In this document: positions 11,101-22,813 of the stretch, in pieces
Numbering within the stretch: position 1 is the first letter of the stretch
Layout of the letters: each line of letters opens with the position of its first letter
Position numbers and translations under genes: made by a program
Assembly (NCBI RefSeq): GCF_014529535.1
Contig: NW_023503409.1
Span: 4,526,390 to 4,590,389 of the forward strand
Reading direction: 5' to 3'
From: Bradysia coprophila
Lineage: Eukaryota > Arthropoda > Insecta > Diptera > Sciaridae
Length of the DNA stretch: 64,000 bases
Notes under the pieces: model-generated
The model's input: the letters and a program-made list of their open reading frames with translations, nothing else
Told to the model about the DNA's origin: nothing
Databases searched by the model: none

Positions 11101-13901
11101 TACAGTAAACGAAATAATCGCTTCACAAACGACATTCTTCTCTGCATTATAGGTGACTCTACAGCGGCTACCTATTTAAATATTCAGTTCGCTTTTATGA
11201 GATGCTGCGGAATTTTTACATAACTCATTCAAAGCAGACAATGCATAAAACGTTCTTCAACACTTTCGAGATAAGATCTGAAGAAAGTCTTGCAAAGTGA
11301 TAGCCTACAAAATTGAATTGTTTCAAAGCCGAGATTCCAATGAATTTCGAAACAACAATTGATAAAAATGTATACAACTTCAAAACCGTTTGTTGCAAGA
11401 AATTTCAACTGTACTTACATAGAGTTGTCATCAGATCAAAGTTTGTATTTTTTCTTCTTTCGAGTCGAGGTGTGTTCATGTATGAAAAATTGATATGCAG
11501 AGAATTTTTTACATTTATAATATTTTGGACCGGTTCAACTAACTCGACGATTATGTCTTCCAAGAGATATTATACCTTAAGATACACTCACATAATATTT
11601 ACTTAAGTTACCGCATTAGATAACTGTTGTTTTTTTTCTAAATGATATTCAAATATTAATATTTGCATATACATTACGTTTCCACCGAAGGTACTTACTC
11701 GGTTAATATAAAAATGTTTATATTGAACAGTTTCTTAATTGTTCTAAGACTGGATGATCGAAAGGTAATAATAATGTGATGAACCTCACTAATTATCTCG
11801 AAGAAGAATATAGCAAATAGGCACAATGCTCACATTTATTTAACTGTGCATGTTGTCCATTAATCATGCTTAGTATGATTATACTCTTAGTCGGAAATTA
11901 ATGGAATAAAGTCAATTCAACATTCAGATTTTAAAATTTTAGTCATCCTACAACTGCACTTTATATCGAATTGAGTTTTTAGTGGGCATCATTGCTTCAT
12001 TAGACTTACAATAAAGTCTGACTGTTGCGTTTTATTACCGAAAAAAATACCTTTCTTCTCCTCGTATAAAATATTATTTAACTATGGTATTTCCGCCACA
12101 AAATTAATGGTTTCATGTGGAGTCATTGCTGTGCATGCAAATGATATGCAACAAATTTAAATCCTCGTCCAACATTTGAACCACTAAGTGAGAACATACA
12201 ATGAATGTCGTGTCATAATATTTTCAAAATTATAAATTGAAAATAGCAAATTTATGCAGAGAAAGTTTAGCAAAATTCACCCACAATGTATATACTGGAT
12301 GAATGCATATAATGTACAAACACTTTTCGAAATTGTAATTAAGCTTAACTAGATCGATTTAATTACAAACAAGTGGAAGCTGTAAATTATACATAATATA
12401 CGAACCTCACATTCAGCATGGTGACCTATTTTCCCATTTTATAATAATTATGAGAAACCCAATTGTGCGTCCTATATACGCTTAATCCAAGTATAGTGTG
12501 TGTACACAGTGCACAACAACGAAAACAATTCAAGAAAAAGTAATTTTTATTCCATCTCATTAAAATATAACTTTCTCAGACCGAGTCATCATGTGAATTG
12601 TTATGTTAGAATATAATTATCGGCAAGTAAAGTGCACTATTTGCGTACAGAGTAGTACACAAACATTACACCAATATTGGGTTAAGATGGCACCAAATTT
12701 TTCCTTCCAACCACTCAATATTTAAATGTATTAATACAACAACACACGAATTTCAGTTGAATTTTAACGAAAATAATCAACAAAAATTTTAACTGAGCGG
12801 ACAGTTTAACCTAATTTCCGTCGAAGCAAAAAAAAATATATCCAACCTCACTGACACGTACACTCAACTAAAAATTCAAGTTTTTCATTTCGACACGAAT
12901 TTTTCGTTTCTTTCTTTTGTTTTTGTTCATCAATACCGTGTACATCAACAACGCGATCGTAACTGAAACGGTTTCTTGAATTCCTTCTTGTGCTGAGCTT
13001 CTTTCTGCGCGACGACCGCAAATTATATAGTCGATTTCGTAAAAGATCGTTTCTTTAAGTGGATCCGGCTTTGTATTATGCATTTTAATTCGTGATGTGG
13101 TATTGACATGGGTATGAAGAAAGCATTTTCTTAAAAACATATTTCGCATTAAATTCGCAGGATTATTGGTTCATTCTATTACGATTATTGAACGAAATAA
13201 TTGAAACTTTTCTGTTACTTACTCAATTTGCAGGTTCGTTGTTTATTTAACTCTTTCGTTTAGAAGGTAATTTTGATTAGCTTCGTACAGTCATCAAAAA
13301 GACTATACCCAACCGCATTAGGGCATCTTATTTAATTGCACACAACATGTTGATACAGAAGTTGTTTACGATACACAGTCTTCTAAATATTCTAGGGGGA
13401 AGTCAATGTCTTTAAGACGTGACGCGACGGCGACTGTATGTAGCATATTTTTATATATCAAATTGAGAATCAACTTTTTAATCTGATCATCAGACCTCGG
13501 ATTAGACTAATATTTGAAACACAATTTGTTGAAATGTTTGTCTCATTACGAGAAATTGGTGATTTATGTGAGGAACATCGACTACACTTCATAGTTTCCT
13601 TTACTCTGAGATGCGATCGATGCGATGTTCGTACAATTGTGAAAATTCAAATGGAATTTTGCACTTGCTAAAAACTTGTTTCCGAATGAATAATATTGAT
13701 TGATCTGCGCTGTGCATTTCTTTCATGAAAACACTTGCCGTTTGTCGAATGTGAGAAACGATTCGAATTCCAATTGAAATAAAAGGAAATCCTGTGAACC
13801 ACTTTGGATTTTATCATTGATAGATGTTTTTGCTTTGCTGTGGTGGATGGTAGATTTTAGGCAATTTTGCGAGTTGTAGCCCAAACGCCAAGGAAATAAA
13901 C

Positions 13902-14236
13902 TACACGGAAAAAACGGAAAATGTCAATGTACGTCTGATTCGATCACAATTTACGTGTGAGTCGCAAATACTACATCTCCTACGTAGTATGTACATCGAA
14001 GTCGTGAAATTTTACGTCTAAATCGTACAATAAACGACTGAGTGAACCATTGGTTTTGTACATTGTAGTTGAGTGAGGACAAAACCAATGGTTCACTCAG
14101 CCGTTTATTGTACGATGTAGACGTAGAAATTTACGACTTCGATGTACATACTACGTACGAGACGTAGCATTTGCGACCCACACGTAAAACGTGATCGACT
14201 CAAACGTACATCGACATTTTGTGTTTTTTCCGTGTA
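13902..14236. mobile_element. 335-bp foldback MITE
   Basis: Almost the whole element is an inverted repeat: arms 13902-14059 and 14079-14236 (158 bp each) flank a 19-bp centre. The ends read TACACGGAAAAAAC and GTTTTTTCCGTGTA, so a TA dinucleotide lies at each edge, compatible with a TA target duplication as in Tc1/mariner-derived MITEs. The arms are only slightly diverged. The element sits about 340 bp upstream of the ABCH start codon. It carries no transposase. Confidence 0.8.
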
Positions 14237-14573
14237 CAAGAAAAATTCTGTGATTAATGCTCAAGAAATAAAAAATAATTGGTTAACTAAGTCGAATGAA
14301 CAGAACCATCTTAGAATTTTCAAAATTCAAAATCTGGGGCCTGTTTTATTTCACTGAAATATGTTGGCTCACCGATACAGCACTCTGTTGATTATAAAAG
14401 TAAAATTAGTTGGAAGTAGACCATCTTTGGATTAGGATAACATTTTACTTCTTAGAGAACTCACTAGATGTTGCGTATTATATAGGAAACGTAGTTGTCA
14501 CTGAAACCTACTACGTCACATCCTCCGCAATACCATTCTAACTTAAATCGATGTAATAGTTTTGATAACTACA
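14237..14573. other. Upstream region of the ABCH gene
   Basis: Between the foldback element and the ABCH start codon I see only AT-rich sequence without a convincing TATA box or initiator. It presumably holds the promoter and 5' UTR. Confidence 0.35.
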
Positions 14574-17545
14574 ATGGAGCAAAGTAATTCCGGTGAAGAA
14601 GTCGACAGCATATACGAATCCCAGTTCGACGATCAGGAAATAGGAATTCAAATTTTGGGATTGCATAAACAGTACCGCCGATGGAATCGCAGCAAAATTG
14701 TACTGAACGGATTAAATTTGAATTGTCAATCAGGCAAATTGTTAGTTTAGAATGTTGTTGGAAATTGCACGACGGCATTGTGTTTATGATGTTCCAAATT
14801 GCAGATATATTTTATATGGAAGCGGAAAGTGTGGAAAGTCTGCTGTTGTCAAATCAATTTTAAATATCGAGCCATTTAGTCGTGGTGTCATTGCCATACT
14901 AAATAAAACTTGTCATTCGCGTGGATGCGGAGAAATAGGCTATATGCCACAAAAAATTGGTCTTGATGTATGTCTTACTGCCTATGAAAGCATCAACTAT
15001 TTTGCCATTCTGCATCGGCTTAATAGACACGACACTATACAGGTAATTATCCGTTACAATGGAATGGTAGATCGGACGCTGTAATCGTGTCGTTTTGGTA
15101 AGCAGAAGTTTAGTGCCATGCAGTCGCCTCTGACGATAAATGAATACAGCACATTGGTGAAAGATTTGACTGTAGATCAAAGAAGAGTTTTAAGCTTTTA
15201 CATTGCCATCATGACATCGCCTAAAATTGTTGTCTTAGACCAACCAATGCTGGGATGCGACCCGCTATATAAGTATTGTTCTATTCAAAGACTCTTCATT
15301 GGGAGTTCTGAATCTCATTTCTTTCACTGTTCTCAGACGATTCTTTTGGCAAAAACTGAGATTTATGGTTGATAATGAAAAGACGACCATTTTAATGACA
15401 TGTTGCGATGAAGTTGATGTGAAATATGCCGATACCGTCGGTTACTTAAGAAATGGTAATAAGACAAAACCCACGAAGTCAATTGACGAGAATTAAGAGA
15501 TTTTGATTTGCACGAATGTATTCAGGTCAAATAATAATCGAAGAATCACCAGCCGACCTTATGAAGCGATATAACATTTGGAATTTCAATGATTTGATAC
15601 TCAGTATTTCTGTTGCAGAACTTAATCAATTCGAAGTGGTGAGTACGACATGCATAACACAACTCATCTGTGATACAAGTGCAAGTTACTTGCATACGAG
15701 TTCGCATCGAGTAATTTGATTTTCGTTACCGTTAAATTTAAACTCTCGTCGAGAAATATGGAACGAAATAGTAATTTTCTTTGAAACCAAGGTGGACAGT
15801 GAAAAAACTAAGCGCAAAGACACCGCTTCAATAAAATCTGGCGGTTTCGATATAACTCATTTCACTTGGAACGATGATTCGGAGAGCGCAATAAATAGCA
15901 AAATAAAATTCGGCGGCAGCTTCTGTGACACTCCTGATAAGAAGGACTGGCATGTATTCAATTTGGGACATTTTTTTCAACAGCTGTCGGTCCTGATAAG
16001 CTGGCAGGCAGCAGTTTCACGTCGAAATTATCGGAAACTGGTGTCGCATTTGCTTTTACCGGCGTTGTGTGTTTTATTTTATGGCTTTTCCGTTGGTCAT
16101 GAAATGAATGAGATAAATTTGGGGATAGGTAAATGAACCAATAGCGAACATCGATCGATTTAATTTAGCTCCAATTTCTAGTGTATTGTGGAAATGACAG
16201 CCAGCAAACTGATAAAATGGACACACCATCAATTTCGGCGTTAGACAAACGTATAAGTTCGAATTATTTAACGAAAAAGGCTTACGATGTAAACTATTCT
16301 TTCGCGATTGGAAGTTAAAGTTTTGATGTTAAAATTCTTTGAAGGATTATGATGCAGCAGTAAGAGATGCAGACAGAGGAGTACTTAGTGCTGTCCTTCT
16401 ACTTAATACACCCTCAAACGAATCAGTTGGTAACTATGAGAAATTCGGTTGCCAGACAGACGCATTTAATAAGTCAGTGGGTCAATAACAGATGCTACGG
16501 GCTATTGTATCACATTTTCCATTTTTACAGAACAAATGTCGTTTTGGAACTATACTCTTCATCGAAACTGGTACGGTCACACATCATTGATCAATTATCA
16601 CGAGCATATGGCGGATCACAAGAACACCCATTAATGCGAATAGCAACTTACTCACTCAGTCGTCCCGAGAAGAACGACGAGAAATGCTTAACGGAATGTC
16701 CAATCACTCCATTTGTATCAATTTTCAATTACCAGTCATCCGGAAAAAATGAGTCCGAAGTAATGTACCTAATTTGGGGTGCCGTTTCCACGGTATCGCA
16801 TTTCTCCGGAGCTTTATTGGGATCATTGCCGTTATGCACTCAAAATCTGAATGGACTGATGGATAGGATGAAAACAATCGAAATAACGAATTTCAAATTG
16901 CAAATTGTTCATTGGTTAACGCGTAGCATATACGTAAGTGCGCATGGATGATTGTTAAGATGAGAAATTTTGATTCATCAGTCAATTTCACGAAGATTCT
17001 CGGACAAACGTTTTTGCTGTTGGTCAGTTCGGCCGCATTTTTGAAAGCGAAGTTCACGGCATACGGAATCTTTAGCAGTTGGTGTGCTATTCTACTGCAA
17101 AGTTTATGTGGATTTTCCTTTGGCATCCTCCTGTTTGCAATGCTAAAGAAGCAAGTACCAATCATGCTGTATCTCATCGTACTGGAGTTGATAATATCGT
17201 CGCTAAGTGGTAACGATACAACCAATTATAAAAATCCGTTCTGTTAACCCACATCAACACTACTTACGTAGGCTTCTTTTGGAATTACCACGGTTTAACA
17301 CCACTGTTTCAGAAACTTACGATTGTACTCCCTCATCATTCAGTTTCAAAATTACTTTTCCAAGTCGTAATCGAAGAAAACCTTGTAACCGAAAACAATG
17401 TATGGAACGAAATCATGTTGTCCGTCACCTCATTGTACTCACCCATAACTTTTCTTTTCAGATTTGGGTCGGTTTTATATCACCCCTATTTTGGATGATA
17501 TCCACAGTCATCATTTATTGTGTGTACAATCAGTCGAACCAATAA
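14574..17545 (+). CDS. ABCH-type half-transporter with degenerate ATPase motifs
   Basis: Twelve exons join in frame to 734 residues: 14574-14740, 14805-15042, 15106-15272, 15337-15455, 15526-15638, 15792-16128, 16182-16288, 16345-16472, 16531-16933, 16996-17209, 17272-17399, 17462-17545. Nearly all introns are 54-70 bp; the one before exon 6 is 153 bp. The order is an ATP-binding domain (about 1-270) then a six-helix membrane domain with a large extracellular loop, as in arthropod ABCH or ABCG half-transporters. The Walker A is nearly normal (GSGKCGKS), but the signature LSGGQ is LTVDQ, Walker B ends LDQP instead of LDEP, and the H-loop histidine is cysteine (MTCCDE). The LRNGQIIIEESPADLMKRYN block is typical of ABCH. 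Because the frame is open through twelve exons I call it a gene, possibly one that binds but hydrolyses ATP poorly. Exon 8-10 limits are the least certain. Confidence 0.75.
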
Positions 17546-17546
17546 A
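17541..17546 (+). terminator. Poly(A) signal overlapping the stop
   Basis: AATAAA begins one base before the TAA stop codon of the ABCH gene and includes it. It could serve as the cleavage signal, giving a very short 3' UTR. Confidence 0.35.
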
Positions 17547-17694
17547 ACAAAATTCTTCCCAGCCTAATTAGGTGTCGAGAATTTTCTATAGAAATTTAAA
17601 TATCAAACTTTTACAACCCTTAATACATTGAATATTGTCGACGTGCTAATGAATTCATAAATTCTCCTTGCGAGGGGTAACCGACTGGCCAAAA

Positions 17695-17935
17695 TGGTGG
17701 CAAATCAATTTCTAATTCCTTTCAATTCCGTTTAATTACCTCAATTACCGGACCAACTCGTCTAATTGCCGGATTCGCTCTATTTCCTTTCAATTCCTTT
17801 CAATTCCGTTCAATTCCTTTCAATTCCGTTCAATTCCTTTCAATTCCTTTCAATTCCCTTTCAATTCCCTTTCAATTTCTAAAGGTACTTCCTGTCAATT
17901 CCTTTTAATTGCTCTTAATTCCTTTTATTTCTTTA
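17695..17935. repeat. CAATTCCTTT minisatellite array
   Basis: Roughly 20 tandem copies of a 10-bp unit close to TTTCAATTCC, degenerate at both edges. A looser array of CAATTCC units follows at about 18675-18800 in the same orientation, just inside the other end of the enclosing element. Confidence 0.8.
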
Positions 17936-18159
17936 ATCGATCCTCCGCGCAAAAGTCCATCGACTTTATACACAAATTGTTTTTTTTTTTGTATGAAGCA
18001 TGGACTTTTGCGCGGGGGATACAATTGTGTGTGAGAAAAGTCTATATAAGCCGGTTGCAATATGAAAATGAAACATACTTCATTTGACAGTTACGAAAAT
18101 TTCGTCATGAAAAATAGGACCAAAACACGTTTTCAATGTCTCGTTTGTTTTGAGCATTA

Positions 18160-18321
18160 CCGTGGATTTACATAGCAACGTAAAAGTGACAGATGCAATG
18201 TTTTTTAAATACTGCAACCCGAAATTTCATTCATAAAATTAAAATTATGAATGAAATTTCGAGTTGCCGTATGAGAAAATTTTTGCATCTGTCACTTTTA
18301 CGTTGCTATGTAAATCCACAG
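18160..18321. mobile_element. 162-bp palindromic MITE, copy 1
   Basis: Nearly perfect palindrome beginning CCGTGGATTTACATAGCAAC and ending in the complementary GTTGCTATGTAAATCCACAG, flanked on both sides by TTA. It differs from the copy at 45165-45326 by a single base near the left end. TTA duplications point to a PIF/Harbinger-type (Tourist-like) MITE, and the near-identity points to recent mobilisation. Confidence 0.85.
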
Positions 18322-19020
18322 TTAGGCTTTTGAAAAGTTGATGGAATTTTTTTGTAAATTTGGTTTGAAACTGGAGCATTTCGCATCGGCAATGCCCCAG
18401 CCTAACATTCCCCCGACGAATATTCACTTGTTTGTTGCGGCTCAAACTCTTCCGTATCTGACTCACAAGAATCCTCTGAAGAAGAATCCTTCAGTGTGCA
18501 TATTTTGAACATAAAAGGACGTTGGACCTGTTCTAAAATGGAACTGATCAACACTGTACACTGTTATTTATTGTGCGGGAGCTTTTAAAATTAAAACAAA
18601 AACGAAATAATGTGGTTTTGCATTCGCTGGTCCTTCTTTCCGATAATCACACTTATCAGCATTTACTCTCATTTACTTTCAATTCCACATATTTCCAGTC
18701 AATTCCTATCAATTCCGATCAATTCCTGCCAATTCAGATCAATTCCGGTCAGTTCCATCAATTCCAATTATTTACCGGATACTCCGGCAATTCCTTTGAG
18801 GGTGTGTAGTCAATTTCCCGAGTCGGTTACCCCTCGCCTAAATGAGAGTTTAGGCAGTTTATTATTCCGCTAAGAGAAATAAGGTCGATTTGAAACCGAA
18901 CAACTAAGGACGAAAACACTCTGCGAATCTGTCCAACGTATTCGATTTAAAGCAAATGAAGTAATAGATATTTAGCTATCGACGCTATTATAACTTCCCT
19001 GATCAAATGGTGAAAAAAAT

Positions 19021-19508
19021 CAATAAACTCTGAATGCGATCACTCAATGCACTTATGTTAAATTTTAACTGATGCAGGTGCGTTGGCTCACTATAATATC
19101 CTCCTGTGCGATTCCGTTTGTGTATCAACAAACAGAATGAGCTCTAACAATACTAATCGGAATGGGTTTGTAATGTATCCTCCGTCATGTTTTGTGGCAA
19201 AGTTTATTCGGTTTCGACGGAGATGATATGTTGAATCCATTTACTAAAAAATCTGATTCGGTATCTATTTCCGTGATTTGGTGAAATTTGTGAGAAGTTG
19301 TTAATGTGTTTGCGTTTTCAGTTTCCCTTTGGATCGAATTGGTATTACTTTTGTGCCTTGCATTTCGTAGCGAAATCGAATAAAATTGAATTATGCTAAA
19401 CCTTATATCCATTCCTAATCAATAGCCGTCATGTTAATTGTGTTTTTTAATACCGAGTCTGAGACACAAAAGTTTCATTGAGTCCCTAGTGTTTGGTATA
19501 CATTACCA
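19021..19508 (+). pseudogene. Decayed duplicate of the small membrane-protein gene
   Basis: This segment repeats, in direct orientation and with about 10-15% difference, the block at 20241-20855. It includes the AACAAACAGAATG start region, the GGAATGGGTTT block, and the last shared tract GAGTCCCTAGTGTTTGGTAT. Compared with copy 2, a one-base length change in the TCATGTG/TTTTG region alters the frame, and the homology stops near 19508, before the membrane-spanning part. It is a truncated, frame-shifted copy of a host gene. Confidence 0.55.
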
Positions 19509-19956
19509 CTCTCAAATAGTGCACAAAATTGAAAGTCGGCCACTGTATAGTGAGGTTTGGTGCAGCTTTGACAAGTCTTGGGTTTATGATAAATTGTGTA
19601 CTAATAGGACCGATTAAGTGTGTAACAACACTAATTATACTAATAAACGATATAAACACATAGTCTTCTGGATATAATCGAATATGGGGCGAAAGTCTCA
19701 GATACATCTTACTGATAAAACAAAAACGATACTTGACAAATATGTATGTTAGTCCAATTGAAACATCCATAAAATTTATCAGACACATTCCAAATTTCTC
19801 AAAACTTACCAGTCTGATAACACAAAACCCGTTAGTCGCGTACAATACCATTGCGTATTCGTGACTATCGAAGTGCGTGTCTGATACCTTAGTAACTGCA
19901 TTGCCTGTGTGAGCCATTTTCAGGCAAATAAAGAGTTTGCCATTAATAATAGTCAA
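19486..19956 (-). CDS. Hydrophobic open frame, unknown
   Basis: A 156-codon open frame on the minus strand encodes several hydrophobic stretches (for example around VFISFISIISVVTHLIG and NFMDVSIGLTYIFVKY), so a multi-pass membrane protein or an exon of one is possible. Its 3' end overlaps the edge of the decayed duplicate. I recognise no family and no clear splice partner. It could be spurious in AT-rich DNA. Confidence 0.25.
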   Translation of the reverse strand: MTIINGKLFICLKMAHTGNAVTKVSDTHFDSHEYAMVLYATNGFCVIRLVSFEKFGMCLINFMDVSIGLTYIFVKYRFCFISKMYLRLSPHIRLYPEDYVFISFISIISVVTHLIGPISTQFIINPRLVKAAPNLTIQWPTFNFVHYLRVVMYTKH

Positions 19957-20766
19957 CGCTTTTGTTTTTAAATGTGGTTTTATGACGTAAAATATTTATT
20001 CCTAACTAAAAACCATATTACGGCTGTTGTGGTTTGTTATTGATTCCGCAAGCCTCACGAAGTCGAAGAAGTCATATGAAATGTTTTTAGTGATAATAAT
20101 TGTTAGTTAGCATCTCCATCTCCTGATAATAAATTAGGAGCTGGAAAACTCGAAAAATCATCGAATTAATTTTTAAATAATCTCAGGATAGCCAATTGAC
20201 GATCTTATAACACCGATGATCATTCAAAATGAAGAATTAAATCTATAAACTCTGAATGCGTTCACTCAACGCACTATAACTCTGTGTGCAGCGCGTTTTA
20301 ATTCACTACATCCTTTTGAGCGATTCCGTTTCAGCGTTCGTCAAAAAGAAATCGGAAAAATTGACAGAATATTCTAGAATGGGATAGGAATAAGGATTAT
20401 GCATATATATGCTATTGGAAGTCTTACATATGTAAATTGTGTGTCAACAAACAGAATGCGCTCTAACAATACTAATCCTAATCGGAATGGGTTTTTAATG
20501 TATCCTGAGTCATGTGTCGCGCAAAATGTATTCGGTTTCGATGCAGCTGATTTGTTTAATCCATTTACTAAATTTAAGCCTGATTCGGTATCTATTTCCG
20601 CGATTTGGTGATATTTCTGTGAAGTTGTTAATGTGTTTGCGTTTTCAGTTTCCCTTTGGATCGAATTGGTATTACTTTTGTGCCTTGCATTTCGTAACAG
20701 GTTGTAGCGAAATCGAATAAAATTGAATTATGCGAATCCCTAATCCATTCCTAATCAATAGCCGTC

Positions 20767-21380
20767 ATGTTAAATGTGTTGTCTGATACCGATTCTGAGA
20801 CACAAAAGAAACACAAAAGTTTCATTGAGTCCCTAGTGTTTGGTATTTACGTTACCACTCTCGGTGTGTCAGCAAAACTAATGGCCGTTTCTTACACGAA
20901 AGGAAACAATATTTATTACAACATTCAACACATGTCTTTAATGTTCATCGCCTTATTTCGTATGGTTACGACGACTTCCTTTCATTTGTTGGTTATGCAA
21001 CCAAACATTCAAAAGGTAAATTGAAGTCGTTGTAAGGTAAGTCGTTGTAATCAAACGATTTTACTAGAAGCCATTGAATCCTTGAATTCTTATGTATGAC
21101 CTCATCCTTAGTTATAATTGTTTTTATTATTTCTCTGCAGATTGAACTTATGAGGTGGAAAGGATTGATAGATCTGACTTATACGTCTCTGTGTACCGTG
21201 CTCTTCATAGTAATAATTTGTTTTTCGCTTCTGCCAACCGATTTCTGTCCAATTTTCGCTGTCACTGTGACTCTCTTCGTTTTGCGTAAGAAAAATAATC
21301 TGAGGGAAGTTTTCCCTTTACTGAATACTGACAATGTTCAATTGACCTTCGGCTCTGTCTGGAAACCTCTCGCACGCTAA
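20767..21380 (+). CDS. Small multi-pass membrane protein, unknown family
   Basis: Two exons, 20767-21015 and 21141-21380, joined by a GTAAAT...CTGCAG intron, give 162 residues with about four hydrophobic segments (IYVTTLGVSAKLMAV, MSLMFIALFRMV, TYTSLCTVLFIVIICFSLL, FCPIFAVTVTLFVL) and charged ends. Upstream in-frame material at 20456-20607 (from an ATG in AACAAACAGAATG, ending at a GTGATA donor) and 20649-20693 looks coding too and is conserved in the decayed duplicate. I could not join it in phase with certainty, so the N-terminus may be longer by about 50-65 residues. I do not recognise the family. Confidence 0.42.
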
Positions 21381-21606
21381 AAAAGACTTTTAGTCCTAGG
21401 TATAGCCGCACACTCGATCAATTATGGTTCTAACGTTGAAAAGTATTTCCTCCCTCGATATAAAGTGATTATCTGCCTCTGTTTGCGAAAGGATGGATTA
21501 GTAAATGAACAAAAACGAACCAAAAAAATTAAATGAGAAAAAAAAGTAAAAATCAGGCGTCTCGGCTTATGCAGATTAAATCTCGCGAAGCGTCCTAACG
21601 AAACGT

Positions 21607-21690
21607 CTAGTGCACATTTTTTGTGTGGCGCATAAGAGTTTGTGCCGAAGCGAAACTTTTGCCACACGTTAAGGATAGGTTCATTTTGAA
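21607..21690 (-). pseudogene. C2H2 zinc-finger relic
   Basis: The minus strand encodes CGKSFASAQTLMRHTKNVH and a stop, the second half of a C2H2 finger linker-to-helix unit. The first zinc-binding cysteine is absent and no further fingers follow upstream, so this is a fragment, not a working finger. Confidence 0.35.
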
Positions 21691-22184
21691 AGCATTACTT
21701 CTTGTGCAGTTTGAGACCTCCTGCAGCAAGCACTTTACCACCTTTTTTAGGTTTTTTGTGGATATATGAAAACATAGAACTATGCTAATGATGAAAATCA
21801 TGAAAAATGACTTTCTTAAAGAGTCATCTTTCACACCAAACAAATATTTTAGAGATTCGTAGAACCGGTGGTATTTGTGGAATAAATACGCAATGAAAGC
21901 AAATGCCTTCTTCCAATTCGAATTTTGTAAACATCAATAAAGCAAAGCCGCCACACCCTTTCACGGCATGAATAGCCTCACAATTTTCCCTGAATTCACC
22001 TTCTGTGCGACATAACCTTGGTTTTTTTAAATGGATATTTGAATTTGTGATATGATCGTCTTACACTGTGTTTTGTTTGATCTTATTCTACACTGTAAGA
22101 TAGATACTCGAACGTCTCTGTCAGGTTTGTTTATAAATAAAATATCTTTTTCCCAAAGAGTTTATCTTTTTGATTTTAAATAAA
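21691..22184. other. Region upstream of the carrier gene
   Basis: No gene seen. AT-rich sequence with a short inverted pair around ACACTGTGTTT/ACACTGTAAG near 22063-22100. It presumably holds the 5' UTR and promoter of the mitochondrial carrier. Confidence 0.3.
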
Positions 22185-22813
22185 ATGTCGCTACAAGATA
22201 TTCGTTACTCGAATTTCTTTGTAGCCGGCATTTCAACCTGTTTCGCAACTGTTTTCACCAATCCACTAGAAGTACGTAACATTTTTAATTCATAAAACGA
22301 GTTGAATCTCTAATAAACAGAAATATCACGTGTCATTGTTTAGGTTGTTAAAATTCGATTACAACTACAAGGTGAATTGATTAAGATCGATTCGAATAAG
22401 CGAATTTATAGGGGATTCTTTCACGGACTGTATCGGATTGGTTGTGATGAGGGTGTTAAAGCGTTGCAAAAAGGTTTGGGACCAGCTCTTAGGCTAAAGT
22501 TTTGCCAAAATTCAATACGGTAAAGCGACTTAAGTCATGAACGGTTCTGTTCATTAAAGTGAAGTTTTTTATCATTTCTCACTGCTCCAGTTTGGGAATA
22601 TTTGATACAGCTACTACATTTGGATGGACGAAAAGCAGTGAGGGGCATATGTCAGTGTGGCGTGGCTACTTATGGGGAGCATTTGGTGGCTCAATCGGAT
22701 CATGTTTAGGCAGCCCGTTTTATTTAATTAAAACTCACATGCAGTCTTATTCTAATGCTAAAGTAGCCGTTGGCTTCCAGAGAAAACACGATGGAATAAT
22801 TTCAGCATTCAAA

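Larger units (their letters stand above)
3824..13901. other. Gene-poor AT-rich intergenic region
   Basis: About 10 kb with only short open frames (under 110 codons) that show no recognisable domain, splice-linked partner or coding pattern. It contains a dispersed repeat near 5113-5290, inverted repeats at 7770-7930 and 8063-8173, poly-T and poly-A tracts, and near 13858-13898 a half copy of the hairpin motif found complete at 37551-37652. I see no RNA gene or recognisable promoter. Confidence 0.6.
17670..18837. mobile_element. 1.17-kb TIR element filled with simple repeats
   Basis: The 17-bp ends GCGAGGGGTAACCGACT (17670-17686) and its exact reverse complement (18821-18837) bound a non-coding block. 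Inside are arrays of a 10-bp CAATTCC-type repeat at both ends, a hairpin at 17939-18022 (arms around CGCGCAAAAGTCCA) and a nested palindromic MITE at 18160-18321. No transposase is visible; no clear target duplication was found. It may be a non-autonomous DNA transposon, or two arrays fortuitously bracketed by an inverted repeat. Confidence 0.5.

Noticed and set aside
3573-13901. About twenty short open frames on both strands
   Set aside because: Each is under 110 codons in AT-rich DNA, without a domain, conserved motif, splice partner or codon pattern; they fit chance.
16934-16959. A 26-bp intron in the ABCH gene
   Set aside because: The donor is strong, but an intron this short is not credible; the acceptor at 16995 gives 62 bp and keeps the frame.
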